Source: Adineta steineri
Taxonomy: Eukaryota; Rotifera; Eurotatoria; Adinetida; Adinetidae
Length of the DNA stretch: 64,000 nucleotides
Direction of reading: 5' to 3'
NCBI GenBank assembly: GCA_905250115.1
Contig: CAJNOI010000046.1
Span: 62,001 to 126,000, forward strand
Part shown: positions 52,901 through 63,783 of the stretch, one piece after another
Numbering within the stretch: position 1 is the first letter of the stretch
Layout of the letters: each line of letters opens with the position of its first letter
Program-made: the position numbers and the translations under genes
The notes under the pieces: model-generated
Told to the model about the DNA's origin: nothing
The model's database searches: none
Seen by the model: the letters and a program-made list of their open reading frames with translations, nothing else

Positions 52901-55900
52901 AAAGTTCATGAGAAAAAAAATAGGTGAATAACTTTTCATCGTTTCATGTCAAAAATTATGTAAATTGCTTGGATTGTTCTACTGCTATTCATATTTTTTT
53001 TGAAGCATCCTGTTTTGAAGATACTCAATTATCAGAAAAAGAGACATCCGTTCAGATTAAAAAAATTTCCGACACTATAGATAATAACAACATACCAATT
53101 TTATGAACAAAATCAGCTGGCATTTCTTTAACTTTAACTGTCGCTTGTGTTATTTTTCCATTTGATTTAATTTTACATGTATATGAACCTTGATCATTTA
53201 TTAATATATCATGAATAATTAATGTATGAGTAATTCCATTATTTTCTATTGTATAATGTTCATTCGATTCAATTAATTGATTATCTTTTAACCATTCAAT
53301 AGGAATATTATCTCGATTTGTTTCACATTTTAATTCAATTGTTTGAAATTCTTCTGTTTCAATATTTGATAGTTTCTTAGTAAAATCAGCTGGTGGTGCA
53401 CCGATTTCTTCAATTGTAACTTGACATGAACTAGCATCATCTGGTGTACGTATTTCATATTGTCCAGCATCTTGTTTAGCATTCACTTTTTGTACAACTA
53501 ATGTATGACGTCGTCCTTTCGACATTATTGTTATATGTGGTGTTTCACCTGTTGATGGAATTTCTTTCCCATTAATAAACCATGTAACTGGTGCATGTTC
53601 ATTATCAACACGTGCTTCAAGTGTTAAATTTTGATTTTCTTGTAAAGTTATATCTTTTAATGGTTGAGTTATTTTACTTGGTGGTCCTTGTACAGTAACT
53701 TTACATGTCGATCGTAATGAATCATTTGGACCAATAAATTCATATATACCACTATCACCAACTGGTAAAACACCATCAATAATAATAGTATGATGAGTAC
53801 CATCGGATGTTACACGTGTTCGTTTATCTTTACGAATTGGATTATTAATATCATCTTTAATAAAACGGCAATTAGGCACATTTGGATGAGATAATTCAAC
53901 ATCAAGTTTTAATTGTTCACCTTAAGATAAAAATTAAATATTTAGTTTTTGTTTTTTTTGTTCTATTTATTTAAAGTTCATTAAGTTAATTTGTTTAAGT
54001 GACAGTTTGAAATTTCTATTATAATAGATTAAGAATTTTTCTTCCTTTTTCTTTTATATTTCTTTTATGACATATTAATTGCACATGACTTTATCATATT
54101 ATTCTTTAACAGACATACTCATCTACTTTTCTAAATAGACTACGTTGATTATGATAATAACTATGCATCTCTTTTATCAAGCATAAATCCGTATCTTTTC
54201 TTTTTCTTCGTCAAGTTTGTTTCACTAGCAAAAAAAGGAAAACTTCCTCTTCTTTATATTCTTTTTTCTACAAAGTTGTCTCATTTCCTTCTTCTTCTTC
54301 GTTTTTTTTATTATTATCATTTAACAAAATGAATACAACATCATCAACTGATTCTATCATAAATATTCGTCCATTTCGATTCTATTATTATCTATTAACA
54401 TGGATAAGTGCATCAATTGGAATAGGATTTCTATGTTTAAGTTTAACACGTTATATTCGTCATAAATATCAACGAACATATTTAACATATGTTTATCATT
54501 TTTCCTTAGGATTTTCAATACTTTTATTTCTAATAAGTACACCATTACATACACTAACAGAATATTATTCATCATTTATACCAATGGTATCTAGTCAACA
54601 ACATCTTCTATTATGTAATTTTGATATAATAACATTTTTTATAACATCATCTGGTATTGGTTATTCATTAGCATATGCTAGTTTAGAACGAACATTTTTT
54701 ATATTCTATTCTCAAAATATTCAATTAACATTAATCAGACAATTTACACCATTTCTAATTATATTTTCTTTCTTAAGTATAATAATAACATTATTTGTAC
54801 TTTTATCAAAATGTGCTTTAGAAATTTCACCTTGTTTAATATGTTATTTTAATTCATTTAAATTTCAATTTCTATGGTTTTTATTACAATTTTTAATACC
54901 ATTTTTAATAATGTTATTTGCCATTATTTTTCTTATCTATCGTATTAATATACATACAAAACGTATGCGATCATCTATAACTCGTAAACGTTCGAAAAAT
55001 AAATTTCAACGTATACTTATTCATTTAAATATTTATAATATTTATTATATGCTATCAATATGTCCATTGAATATCTATGTATTCTTACGATTATCTATGA
55101 ATATAAAACAACAAACTATTGAAATACTTCTAATAAATTATTCATTTATATCTCTTCATGGTTATCCAATATTAATTTTTTTCTTAACAAAAGTTAAACA
55201 ACCAGTTCGAATTAAATATTTTCAAGAACAAAAACCTGCTCCTTATATTATTGTTACACATCCTTCAAGTCATGTAGATGAATATGAACGCACTCGTTTA
55301 TAAAAAATAGAATTTTTTTCTTACCTTGGGGAACAATTAATGTTTCTGGTAATCCTTTAATAATACGAATAGGAGCTTTACTAACAGTAACATCACAATT
55401 TGTTGTTTCACCACTTTGACGATCTTTACATGTATATTTTCCAGTATCATTTAATTCAGCTTTTGGAACTAAAATATGACAGAAAAGAATTTTTATATTT
55501 TAATTATTATTATTATTAAAAAAGATTTTAAACCTTTTAATTGTCTTATTGGACCATTGTTAACAATTTTAAAACGAGGATTTTTACTATCAATAAGATC
55601 ATCATCTAAATACCAATCCGTTATTTGTTTATCATCATTAACTTCACATTCAAGAATAAATTCTGCATCTTCAGTTGTATCTAATTTATTTGGAAGTAAT
55701 TTACGAAAACCTGGTTTAGTTGTTTCTTCTGTTGATTCAAGTTTAGGTGATGGTGAACGAACTTTTTCTTCAGCTGGTTCAACAATAACTTGAGCTGTTG
55801 ATGATTTTGTATTATCTATTGTAACTGTATATTCACCATTATCATTATCATCACAATCATTTATCATAAGTCCTATTAGAAAATAAAAAATATTTTATTT

Positions 55901-58900
55901 TTATCAAATCATTCAATACTGATCAGTTTTTTAGGGTATACAAATCGAAATTTAGGGTGGGCGGCGTCCATCCAGCGCCCACCTCAAAACATATAGCTAC
56001 TGTATTTTTTCGGATGGGCAGACTGAATTTTAGAGTTGGCGGCGCTCACCCGCCAGATGAAACACTGATACTATTTTGTCAAAGTATTGATCTTTTATTC
56101 TGAATATCAATGATAAATCTATCTAGTAAATATAGAAACTCATCTGCTTGTCAAAGATTAGATCTTTGAATTCTTATAAAGAATGATAGAATTTAAGAAA
56201 TAAATATTAATGTTACCTTGTAATTTTCCATTATTCATAATTTCATATTTATCTCCATCTTCAATAGTTTTTCCATTTTTATCTTTCCAAACAACATTTT
56301 GTGGTTTTCTCGTAAGTTCACATTCAAGTAAAGCACTCTTCATATATTCAACATGCACAGGTGTTGTTAATTTTTGTTGAAAATCAACTCCAGCTGGTTC
56401 AATCGTACATTGTGAACTTGTTTCAGTATTTGTTGGTAATACACATCGATATAAACCTGTATCAGATGTAACAGGTTGTAATATACGTAATTTATGTAAT
56501 GTATTATTTTTCGTTGATTCAATTTGATAATGTTTTTTTAATTCTGTTGGTGATAATTTTTGTTGATCATGAAACCATTGAACAGGTGTTGATTTTGATG
56601 TTTCACATTCAAATACAAGTTCTTTTTCTTTACCTTCAATTGTATTAACATTCGATGGTGTTAATTCTTTTGTAAATCGTAAATCATCTTAAATAAAATA
56701 CTTATGGTTTATTTTTTTTGTTATTACTAAAAAGAAATTTTACCTTTTATTGTTAATTCAATAGTTCGTTCATCATCATCACTTTTAACTGAATAAATTC
56801 CAGTATCGGCAATAACTGACGATTTTATTGTTACTTGTCGTTGTAAATTTTTAATTGTTATTTTATGATTTTGATCTTCTTTGATTTCTTTATTATTTAA
56901 AAACCATTTAACTTTACCCTTTTCTTGATTAATTGTTGTTGTTAAAATAACTTCAGTTTTTTCTGGAATATTATCTTTATCAGCTGCTGATACTTGTATA
57001 TCAGAAGTAAATAGAACAGGTAATGGTTTAACAATAATTACAACTGATTGACTACGAAGACCATCTTTATCAGTTATTGTTGAATCTTTAACTAATGTTT
57101 CATATTTTCCTTTATCATCTGGTTGAGCAGCATCAAAACGAATTCGTACAGATGATGAATCATCTTCATAAATAATTTGAATATGTTTATCAGCTGGAAC
57201 ACGTTTACTATCACGATTAAGAACAAGATTTTTAACAGGTTTATTATAACGAATAAATAATTCAAATGGTGAATTTTCATTAACAGTATTACTATCATCT
57301 GTAGCATCAACAAGATGAAGTTGTTCAATAATTGATAATGGTTTATCATGAACTTTTAATCGAGTACTTGTATCTTTTGTTTTATCAACTGTTACTTTAT
57401 ATGTACCTAAAAAATCGGTAAAATTTTATAATAAAACAATTTATATTTTCTGAATAAAATCTTACCAGCATCATCAGGTTTAACATTTGTTAAATGAATT
57501 TTTAATGTTGGTCCATCACGTTCAATTTTAATTCTTTCATTATCTATTGGTTTGCTATTTTTAAGTAATGTAATTGGTATATTTTCATCATCAATTGGTC
57601 GATTTAAAACACATTGCATAATAACATCTGCACCTTCTTCAATATCATCTGATGGAATACATTTAAGTTGTTCAATAAAATCTAAAGGTGGTAATGCAAC
57701 AGTCAATTGAACTTTTTCTATAAGTTCACCATCATTAAAATTAATTGAATACATTCCTGTATCATCTAATTTTAAATCTGTTAATTTCAAACGATATTTT
57801 GTTTGATCTTTTGTTAATGTTGGTTGATTTTCTAATGGTATATCATCTTTTAACCAAATACATGGAACATTTGGACGATTTAATTCAATTTGAAGTTCAA
57901 CATTACCTCCAACAATCGGTGTACCAATTATTTTTAATGGCGTTACTGTTTTAAGTGGAATTGATTTGATTTCAATTGAACATTGTGTTATATTTTCATT
58001 ATTTATTTGTAAAATATAATTTCCACTTTCATCTAATTTAATATTATCAATTGAAAGTTTAAATTGTTGACCATCCCGTGATGGAATTGAACGAATACGT
58101 TTAGCATCAATTGTTATCGGTTTATCATCTTTTAACCAAGTAATAGTTGGATTTTCTGGAACATTTTTTAATTTTGTTGAAAGGACAAGTGTATCATCTT
58201 CGAATACATCAGCTTTTTCGGATTGTAATGGTTGAATAACTTCAATGGGTTTCGGTCGAACAGTAACAGTAACTGTTTGTGATTGAATTTCTTGTGGATG
58301 AAGTATTTTTAATTGATAATCTCCTTGATCAACATTTAATTTAACATTTGCTAAAGTCAATATTATTTTTGGACTTGTTGAATTAATACTTATTTTTAAA
58401 CGTTTTGTTTGATCATTTGATAAAACTTTTCCATTGAGTGTTAATGAAAGATCTTTACTATCACCGGAGGGTAATGGTTGAGATAATTCACATTCAAATG
58501 TTATTGTTTCATCAACAATTGGTTCAGAATTTGATACAGTTAAATCTTGGATAAATGTTAATGCTTTTAGAATTGTGACTTTAACGGATGGTGATGTCAC
58601 TTTTTCATTAATAGTAACTGTATATTCACCTTGATCAAGATCTTGTTTAACATTTGTTATTTGTATTTGCAATTTATTACCTGTTTGAGTAATTTTTATA
58701 CGATCATCTTCATTTTCATTTAATGGTTTATCATGAAAGAAGAAAATAACTGATTTATAAGTTGGTTTATCTAATTCACATTCGAGTACTAAGGTTTCAT
58801 CTTCATTTAATGGATTTTTTAATGCACGAAGTGGTTTAATAAATTTAATTTGTTCTGGTTTTATTGTTATTTTAACTGAAGAACTTTTTATTGGTTTCTT

Positions 58901-61900
58901 TTGATCAGGACTTGATATTTCTAAATAATAATCACCAGACATTGTTGGTTCAACATTTGGAATTTGTAAATTAATTTGTTCGGTTGGATAATCTTGTTCA
59001 ATTGGTATTACAACTTCATTACGATACCATTGAATAGTTTCATTAGACTTTAATGGTCGACTTAATTGACAAAATAATTCTAATGTTTCACTTTCATCTA
59101 AAGTTGGTTTTACAGCTTTAAGATCTTTGACAAATGTTATTGGTTTTTCTTGAACAACAACAGGTACTTTATCACTTTCGACTTCTTTGACACGAACGGA
59201 ATAAGTGCCTGTATGATCAGTTGGTTGTGCATCTTTGATTGTTAATTTAAGTTTTGGACCATCCTTTGTGAATTGAATGTGTGCATCTTCTTCAATTGGT
59301 TGATCATCTTTTAACCAGACTATTTCATCGAAGGGTTTATTAAGCGTACATTCAAAATTGAGTGTTTCACCAACGTCAAATTGTTTCTTATTGATTGTTA
59401 GATTTTTGACAAACTTAGGAATATCAGCATTAACGGTAATTGAAACCGGTCTGCTATCAACTTCATCATTGATTTTAACAGTGTACTCACCAGATTCATC
59501 AAGCTTAATATTATCCAAAGTGAATTTAATTTTCTTATCTTTAATCTCCGGTTTTATTCGATCGTTTGGAATTGTTTCGCCGTTTAATTGAAGTTCAACC
59601 TGTGTCGGCACCATGTCTAACTCACAGTCGAGTATCAATTGTTCACCTTCAGTTAATGTTGTTTTATTTGCTTTGAGATCTTTAACAAATTTTGGTACCT
59701 TCTTCGTTACAGTAACTGGCACTTTGTCACTTTCGACTTCTTTTACGCGAACAGAGTATGTACCAGTATGATCAGCTGGTTGTGCATCTTTGATTGTGAG
59801 TTTAAGTTTAGGGCCATCTTTTGTGAATTGAATGTGTGCATCTTCTTCAATTGGTTGTCCGTCTTTCAACCAAACTATATCATCAAAGGGTTTATTAAGT
59901 GTACATTCGAAGGTAAGTGTTTCACCAAGATCAAATTGTTTTTTATTGATTGTTAAATTTTTGATGAATTTGGGAATATCAGCATTAACAGTTATAGATA
60001 CTGGTTTGCTATCAACTTCATCATTGATTTTAACAGTATAATCGCCAGATTCATCGAGTTTAATGTTGTCTAATGTGAACTTGATTTTCTTATCCTTCAC
60101 CTCGGTCTTTACTCTATCTTCAGGCACTGTCTCCCCATTGATTTGGAGTTTGACATCGCTTGGTGCCATGTCAAGTTCACATTCCAAAATGAGTTGTTCA
60201 CCTTCAGTTAGTGTTGTTTTGTTTGCTTTAAGATCTTTAACAAATTTCGGTACCTTCTTTGTGACAGTGACGGGTACTTTATCACTTTCAACCTCCTTCA
60301 CTTTGACTGAATACGTACCTGTATGATCAGTTGGTTGAGCATCTTTGATTGTTAACTTAAGTTTAGGGCCATCTTTTGTAAATTGGATATGTGCATCTTC
60401 TTCAATGGGTTGACCATCTTTTAACCAGACTATTTCATCGAAGGGCTTGTTGAGTGTGCATTCAAAATTGAGTGTTTCACCAAGATCAAATTGTTTCTTA
60501 TTGATTGTTAGATTCTTGACAAATTTAGGGATATCAGCGTTGACAGTAATTGAAACTGGTTTACTATCCACTTCATCGTTAATTTTGACTGTATAATCAC
60601 CAGCTTCATCGAGTTTAATATTATCTAGTGTAAACTTTATTTTCTTATCTTTGATTTCGGTTTTCACTCTCTCTTCAGGTACTGTTTCTCCATTGATTTG
60701 AAGTTTAACATCGCTTGGTGCCATATCAAGTTCACATTCCAAAATGAGTTGTTCACCTTCAGTTAATGTGGTTTTGTTTGCTTTGAGATCTTTAACAAAT
60801 TTTGGTACTTTCTTTGTTACAGTAACCGGCACTTTATCACTTTCGACTTCTTTAACTCGAACTGAATAAGTACCAGTATGATCTGTTGGTTGAGCATTCT
60901 TAATTGTCAACTTAAGTTTTGGACCATCTTTTGTGAATTGAACATGCTCATTTTCTTCAATTGGTTGATCATCTTTCAACCAGACTATATCATCAAACGG
61001 TTTGTTCAGAGTACATTCAAAATTGAGTGTTTCACCAAGATCAAATTGTTTCTTATTGATTGTTAGATTCTTGACAAATTTAGGGATATCAGCGTTGACA
61101 GTTATTGAAACTGGTTTACTATCAACTTCATCATTAATTTTGACTGTATAATCACCAGATTCATCGAGTTTAATATTGTCAAGAGTAAACTTGATTTTCT
61201 TATCTTTAACATCTGTTTTCACTCGATCTTCCGGTACAAGTTCTCCGTTAATGAAAAGTTGAACATTGGTTGGTACTGTATCTAATTCACATTCGAGGAC
61301 TAATTGTTCACCTTCAGTTAATGTGGTTTTATTTGCCTTAAGATCTTTGACAAATTTTGGTACTTTCTTTGTTACAGTAACTGGTATTTGATCACTTTCG
61401 ACTTCTTTCACACGAACTGAATAAGTACCAGTGTGATCTGTTGGTTGTGCATCTTTGATTGTTAATTTAAGTTTTGGACCATCTTTTGTAAATTGAACAC
61501 GTGCATCTTCTTCGATGGGTTGTCCGTCTTTCAACCAGACTATTTCATCGAAGGGTTTATTAAGTGTACATTCGAAAGTAAGTGTTTCGCCAAGATCAAA
61601 TTGTTTCTTATTGATTGTTAGATTTTTGACAAACTTAGGAATATCAGCATTAACGGTAATTGAAACCGGTCTGCTATCAACTTCATCATTGATTTTAACA
61701 GTATAATCACCAGATTCATCAAGCTTAATATTATCCAACGTGAATTTTATCTTCTTATCTTTAATATCAGTCTTAACACGATCTTCTGGGACTGTTTCTC
61801 CATTTATTTGAAGTTTGACATTGGTTGGTACTGTATCTAATTCACATTCGAGAACTAGTTGTTCACCTTCGGTCAATGTTGTTTTGTTTGCTTTAAGATC

Positions 61901-63783
61901 TTTGACAAATTTTGGTACTTTCTTTGTTACAGTGACTGGTATTTGATCACTTTCGACTTCTTTTACGCGAACAGAGTATGTACCAGTATGATCAGTTGGT
62001 TGAGCATTCTTAATTGTTAATTTAAGTTTGGGGCCATCCTTTGTGAATTGAACACGTGCATCTTCTTCTATCGGTTGTCCGTCTTTCAACCAGACGATTT
62101 CATCGAAGGGCTTGTTGAGTGTACATTCGAAAGTAAGTGTTTCACCAAGATCAAATTGTTTTTTATTGATTGTTAAATTTTTGACAAACTTAGGAATATC
62201 AGCATTGACTGTGATTGATACTGGTTTACTATCAACTTCATCATTAATTTTGACTGTATAATCACCAGATTCATCGAGTTTAATATTGTCAAGAGTAAAC
62301 TTGATTTTCTTATCTTTAACATCTGTTTTCACTCGATCCTCTGGTAGAGGTTGTCCGTTAACAGAGAGTTGTACATTGGTTGGAACTGTATCTAGTTCAC
62401 ATTCGAGGACTAATTGTTCACCTTCAGTTAATGTGGTTTTGTTTGCCTTGAGATCTTTGACAAATTTTGGTACTTTCTTCGTCACAGCAACTGGTATTTG
62501 ATCACTTTCAACTTCTTTCACACGAACTGAATAAGTACCAGTGTGATCTGTTGGTTGTGCATCCTTGATTGTTAGTTTAAGTTTTGGACCATCTTTTGTA
62601 AATTGAACACGTGCATCTTCTTCGATGGGTTGTCCGTCTTTCAACCAGACTATTTCATCGAAGGGCTTGTTGAGTGTACATTCGAAGGTAAGCGTTTCAC
62701 CTGCATCAAATTGTTTCTTATTGATTGTTAGATTTTTGACGAATTTGGGAATATCAGCATTAACAGTTATAGATACTGGCTTACTGTCAACTTCATCATT
62801 AACTTTAAGTGTGTAATCACCAGATTCATCGAGTTTAATGTTGTCTAATATGAATTTAATTTTTTTGTCTTTGATTTCTGTCTTGACTCTATCGTCGGGA
62901 ACAGCTTCTCCGTTGATGTGTAGTTGAACGGTTGTTGGTACAGTGTCAAGTTCACAATCAAGAAGTAATTGTTCACCTTCAAGAAGTGTTGTCTTGTTTG
63001 GTTTAAGTTCTTTAATAAATTTAGGAACTTTTTTCGTGACTGTGACAGATACTTTGTCACTTTCTACATCTTTTATTTTAACTGAATAAGTACCGGTATG
63101 GTCAGTTGGTTGTGCATTCTTAATTGTTAATTTAAGTTTTGGACCATCTTTTGTGAATTGAACACGTGCATCTTCTTCAATTGGTTGACCATCTTTTAAC
63201 CAGACTATTTCATCGAAGGGTTTGTTGAGTGTACATTCGAAGTCAAGTGTTTCGCCTGCATCAAATTGTTTTTTATTGATTGTTAAATTCTTGACAAATT
63301 TAGGAATATCAGCATTGACTGTGATTGATACTGGTTTGCTATCAACTTCATCATTGATTTTAACAGTGTAATCACCAGATTCATCAAGTTTGATGTTGTC
63401 TAATGTAAACTTGATTTTCTTATCTTTGATTTCTGTTTTAACTCGATCGATCGGTATATCTTGACCGTTTATTTGTAATTGTACTTTTGTAGGAATGGAG
63501 TCAAGTTCTGCTTCAATGATAAGTTGTTCACCTTCAGTTAACGTAGTTTTGTTTACTTTAAGATCCTTTACAAATTTGGGTTTTGGTATTTCTTCTTCTG
63601 CTTTTACTTCTTGAACTTCTTCTTTTATTTCTTCCACCACTTCTGGAGTTTCTGGCACTGGCTCGGAAATTGGTTTCTGTAAAAGAAAAGAATGATGGAT
63701 ATGCTATTTTGGTAAAGTATGAAAAGAGAAATACTCACTTCTTCTTCTACAGGTTGTTCAACTTCTTCAGTTGGTTTTGGTTG
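39809..63783 (-). CDS. UNC-89/obscurin-like giant Ig-FN3-kinase protein, 3' part (5' end outside window)
   Basis: Thirty-four exons join in phase into 6690 residues: 63783-63739, 63676-57466, 57406-56744, 56687-56217, 55872-55534, 55468-55325, 53920-53096, 52714-49044, 48928-47830, 47774-47640, 47587-47453, 47391-46805, 46741-46528, 46465-46199, 46136-45788, 45738-45618, 45560-45385, 45322-45021, 44960-44709, 44643-44521, 44464-44387, 44335-44214, 44161-43608, 43553-43356, 43297-43159, 43105-42924, 42870-42576, 42523-42376, 42321-41767, 41705-41421, 41361-40390, 40335-40260, 40200-40051, 39998-39809. Domain order is a very long Ig array, FN3, Igs, kinase 1, linker, Ig, FN3, kinase 2, stop. 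The Ig-FN3 pair between two C-terminal kinases is diagnostic of UNC-89/obscurin, a sarcomeric M-line organiser in muscle, rather than titin or twitchin. The first exon seen (acidic Glu/Pro linker) begins at an acceptor, so the gene continues past the window, where the SH3 and RhoGEF part would be expected. Confidence 0.92.
41080..41705 (-). other. Ig and FN3 domains between the kinases
   Basis: Exon 41705-41421 encodes one complete I-set Ig (ILRCKVQGSPFPRIFWYRND... to DIGIYRCVARNLYGDASCKA). The start of exon 41361-40390 encodes an FN3 (VPDRPQRPIVIDVSSNQAYLAW to TRFRVSC-type end). This Ig-FN3 pair before the last kinase identifies the UNC-89/obscurin class. Confidence 0.85.
41767..42523 (-). 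other. Inter-kinase linker
   Basis: Exons 42523-42376 and 42321-41767 encode a low-complexity linker, rich in Arg, Ser, Gly, His and Tyr, between kinase 1 and the following Ig. It includes a His/Asp-rich patch and an RGG-like end (TSRGGG). The nematode UNC-89 inter-kinase region is likewise long and unstructured. No enzymatic motif is seen. Confidence 0.7.
42576..43650 (-). other. Kinase domain 1 (degenerate)
   Basis: The Gly-rich loop is replaced by EQHGPISSVYRV with a single Gly. The VAVK lysine appears kept in RIAKVV. The catalytic loop reads HLDIKPDNV (43159-43173 and 43105 on), so Asp, Lys and Asn are kept, with HLD in place of HRD. The DFG motif reads GFT (about 43041-43053), losing the metal-binding Asp. 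APE is kept (VAPEIIH), as is the DMWNIGILTYLLL helix. The domain should fold, but it probably has weak or no phosphotransfer. Confidence 0.82.
44521..44900 (-). other. Fibronectin type III domain upstream of kinase 1
   Basis: Two exons (44960-44709 and 44643-44521) encode an FN3 fold. It starts at PPSRLLLTPHTKTSLNLSW with the early core Trp, followed by the YIVELRD strand and the late strand HIYAIRVRAENAFGVSDPS. In UNC-89/obscurin an FN3 of this kind stands before Ig domains and the first kinase. Confidence 0.8.
52808..52900. mobile_element. Possible miniature inverted-repeat element in UNC-89-like intron
   Basis: This is a 93-bp GC-richer block in an AT-rich intron. It opens AAGGAC and closes GTCCTT, a short inverted terminal pair. 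Inside, GGAGTCAAA and TTTGACTCC (52818-52838) form a perfect 9-bp hairpin with a 3-nt loop, and further GGAGT/ACTCC words follow. No coding capacity. The structure suggests a small non-autonomous element; target-site duplication is not clear. Confidence 0.4.
54329..55303 (+). CDS. Orphan seven-transmembrane receptor, single exon, nested gene
   Basis: An uninterrupted 324-codon frame with a short Asn/Thr/Ser-rich N-terminus (NTT glycosylation site), seven hydrophobic segments (about residues 20-42, 55-75, 95-115, 138-162, 178-205, 230-252 and 262-285) and a short polar C-tail. The TM3 end reads LERTF where rhodopsin-like receptors have DRY, and TM7 has GYPILIFFL in place of NPxxY, so it is a divergent class A-type receptor with unknown ligand. 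Cys residues before TM3 and in extracellular loop 2 are present (LLCNFD; SPCLICYF). It lies on the plus strand inside a 1.4-kb intron (53921-55324) of the minus-strand UNC-89-like gene. Its stop lies about 20 bp from that intron's donor, so its 3' UTR probably runs antisense into the host exon at 55325-55468. Confidence 0.82.
   Translation: MNTTSSTDSIINIRPFRFYYYLLTWISASIGIGFLCLSLTRYIRHKYQRTYLTYVYHFSLGFSILLFLISTPLHTLTEYYSSFIPMVSSQQHLLLCNFDIITFFITSSGIGYSLAYASLERTFFIFYSQNIQLTLIRQFTPFLIIFSFLSIIITLFVLLSKCALEISPCLICYFNSFKFQFLWFLLQFLIPFLIMLFAIIFLIYRINIHTKRMRSSITRKRSKNKFQRILIHLNIYNIYYMLSICPLNIYVFLRLSMNIKQQTIEILLINYSFISLHGYPILIFFLTKVKQPVRIKYFQEQKPAPYIIVTHPSSHVDEYERTRL
55935..56065. repeat. GC-rich hairpin-forming repeat in UNC-89-like intron
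   Basis: In the intron 55873-56216, two related modules sit side by side. The first reads GGTGGGCGGCG...CAGCGCCCACC, with ends that are inverted repeats of about 8 bp. The second reads GGCGGCGCTCACCCGCC. Both are preceded by a similar AATTTTAG/AAATTTAG word. The high GC content is unique in this neighbourhood. Likely a dispersed non-coding repeat; no protein is encoded. Confidence 0.4.
57466..59150 (-). other. Divergent Ig domains C-terminal to the super-repeat
   Basis: In the same exon, roughly six further Ig-like domains follow. Each has a WYR/WLK-type core Trp or its substitute and a D-x-G-x-Y motif (for example DESGNYIL and DDTGMYSI). They lack the regular two-type alternation and are much less alike than the array. 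Confidence 0.75.
59150..63590 (-). repeat. Eight-copy 555-bp tandem super-repeat coding two Ig domains each
   Basis: Within one 6.2-kb exon, an A-type Ig (opens PKFVKDLKANKTTL) and a B-type Ig (opens PKFVKNLTINKKQF) alternate eight times. Landmark sequences recur every 555 bp: the GGACC/GGGCC landmark lies at 63141, 62586, 62031 and 61476. The B domains are nearly identical between copies, while the A domains vary mainly in the strand around VQLxINGxxVPEDR. More divergent Ig domains follow on the C-terminal side (57466-59150). Confidence 0.92.

Larger units (their letters stand above)
44214..57406 (-). other. Long series of non-repetitive Ig domains
   Basis: Exons from 57406 down to 44387 encode mainly single Ig-like I-set domains, many with Cys in strand B and in the motif before strand G, core Trp, and DxGxY. 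The largest block is the 3671-bp exon 52714-49044. Two intron-resident items interrupt it: a 7-TM receptor gene (54329-55303) and two small GC-richer elements (52808-52900 and 55935-56065). Confidence 0.8.

Noticed and set aside
52924..53106. Plus-strand 60-codon frame in an UNC-89-like intron
   Set aside because: Short, AT-rich, overlaps the host exon end at 53096, and has no recognisable motif.
60063..60326. Plus-strand open frames recurring through the Ig super-repeat (also near 59358, 61515, 62286 and 62625)
   Set aside because: They recur with the 555-bp period because they are the reverse complement of repeated Ig exons, not genes.
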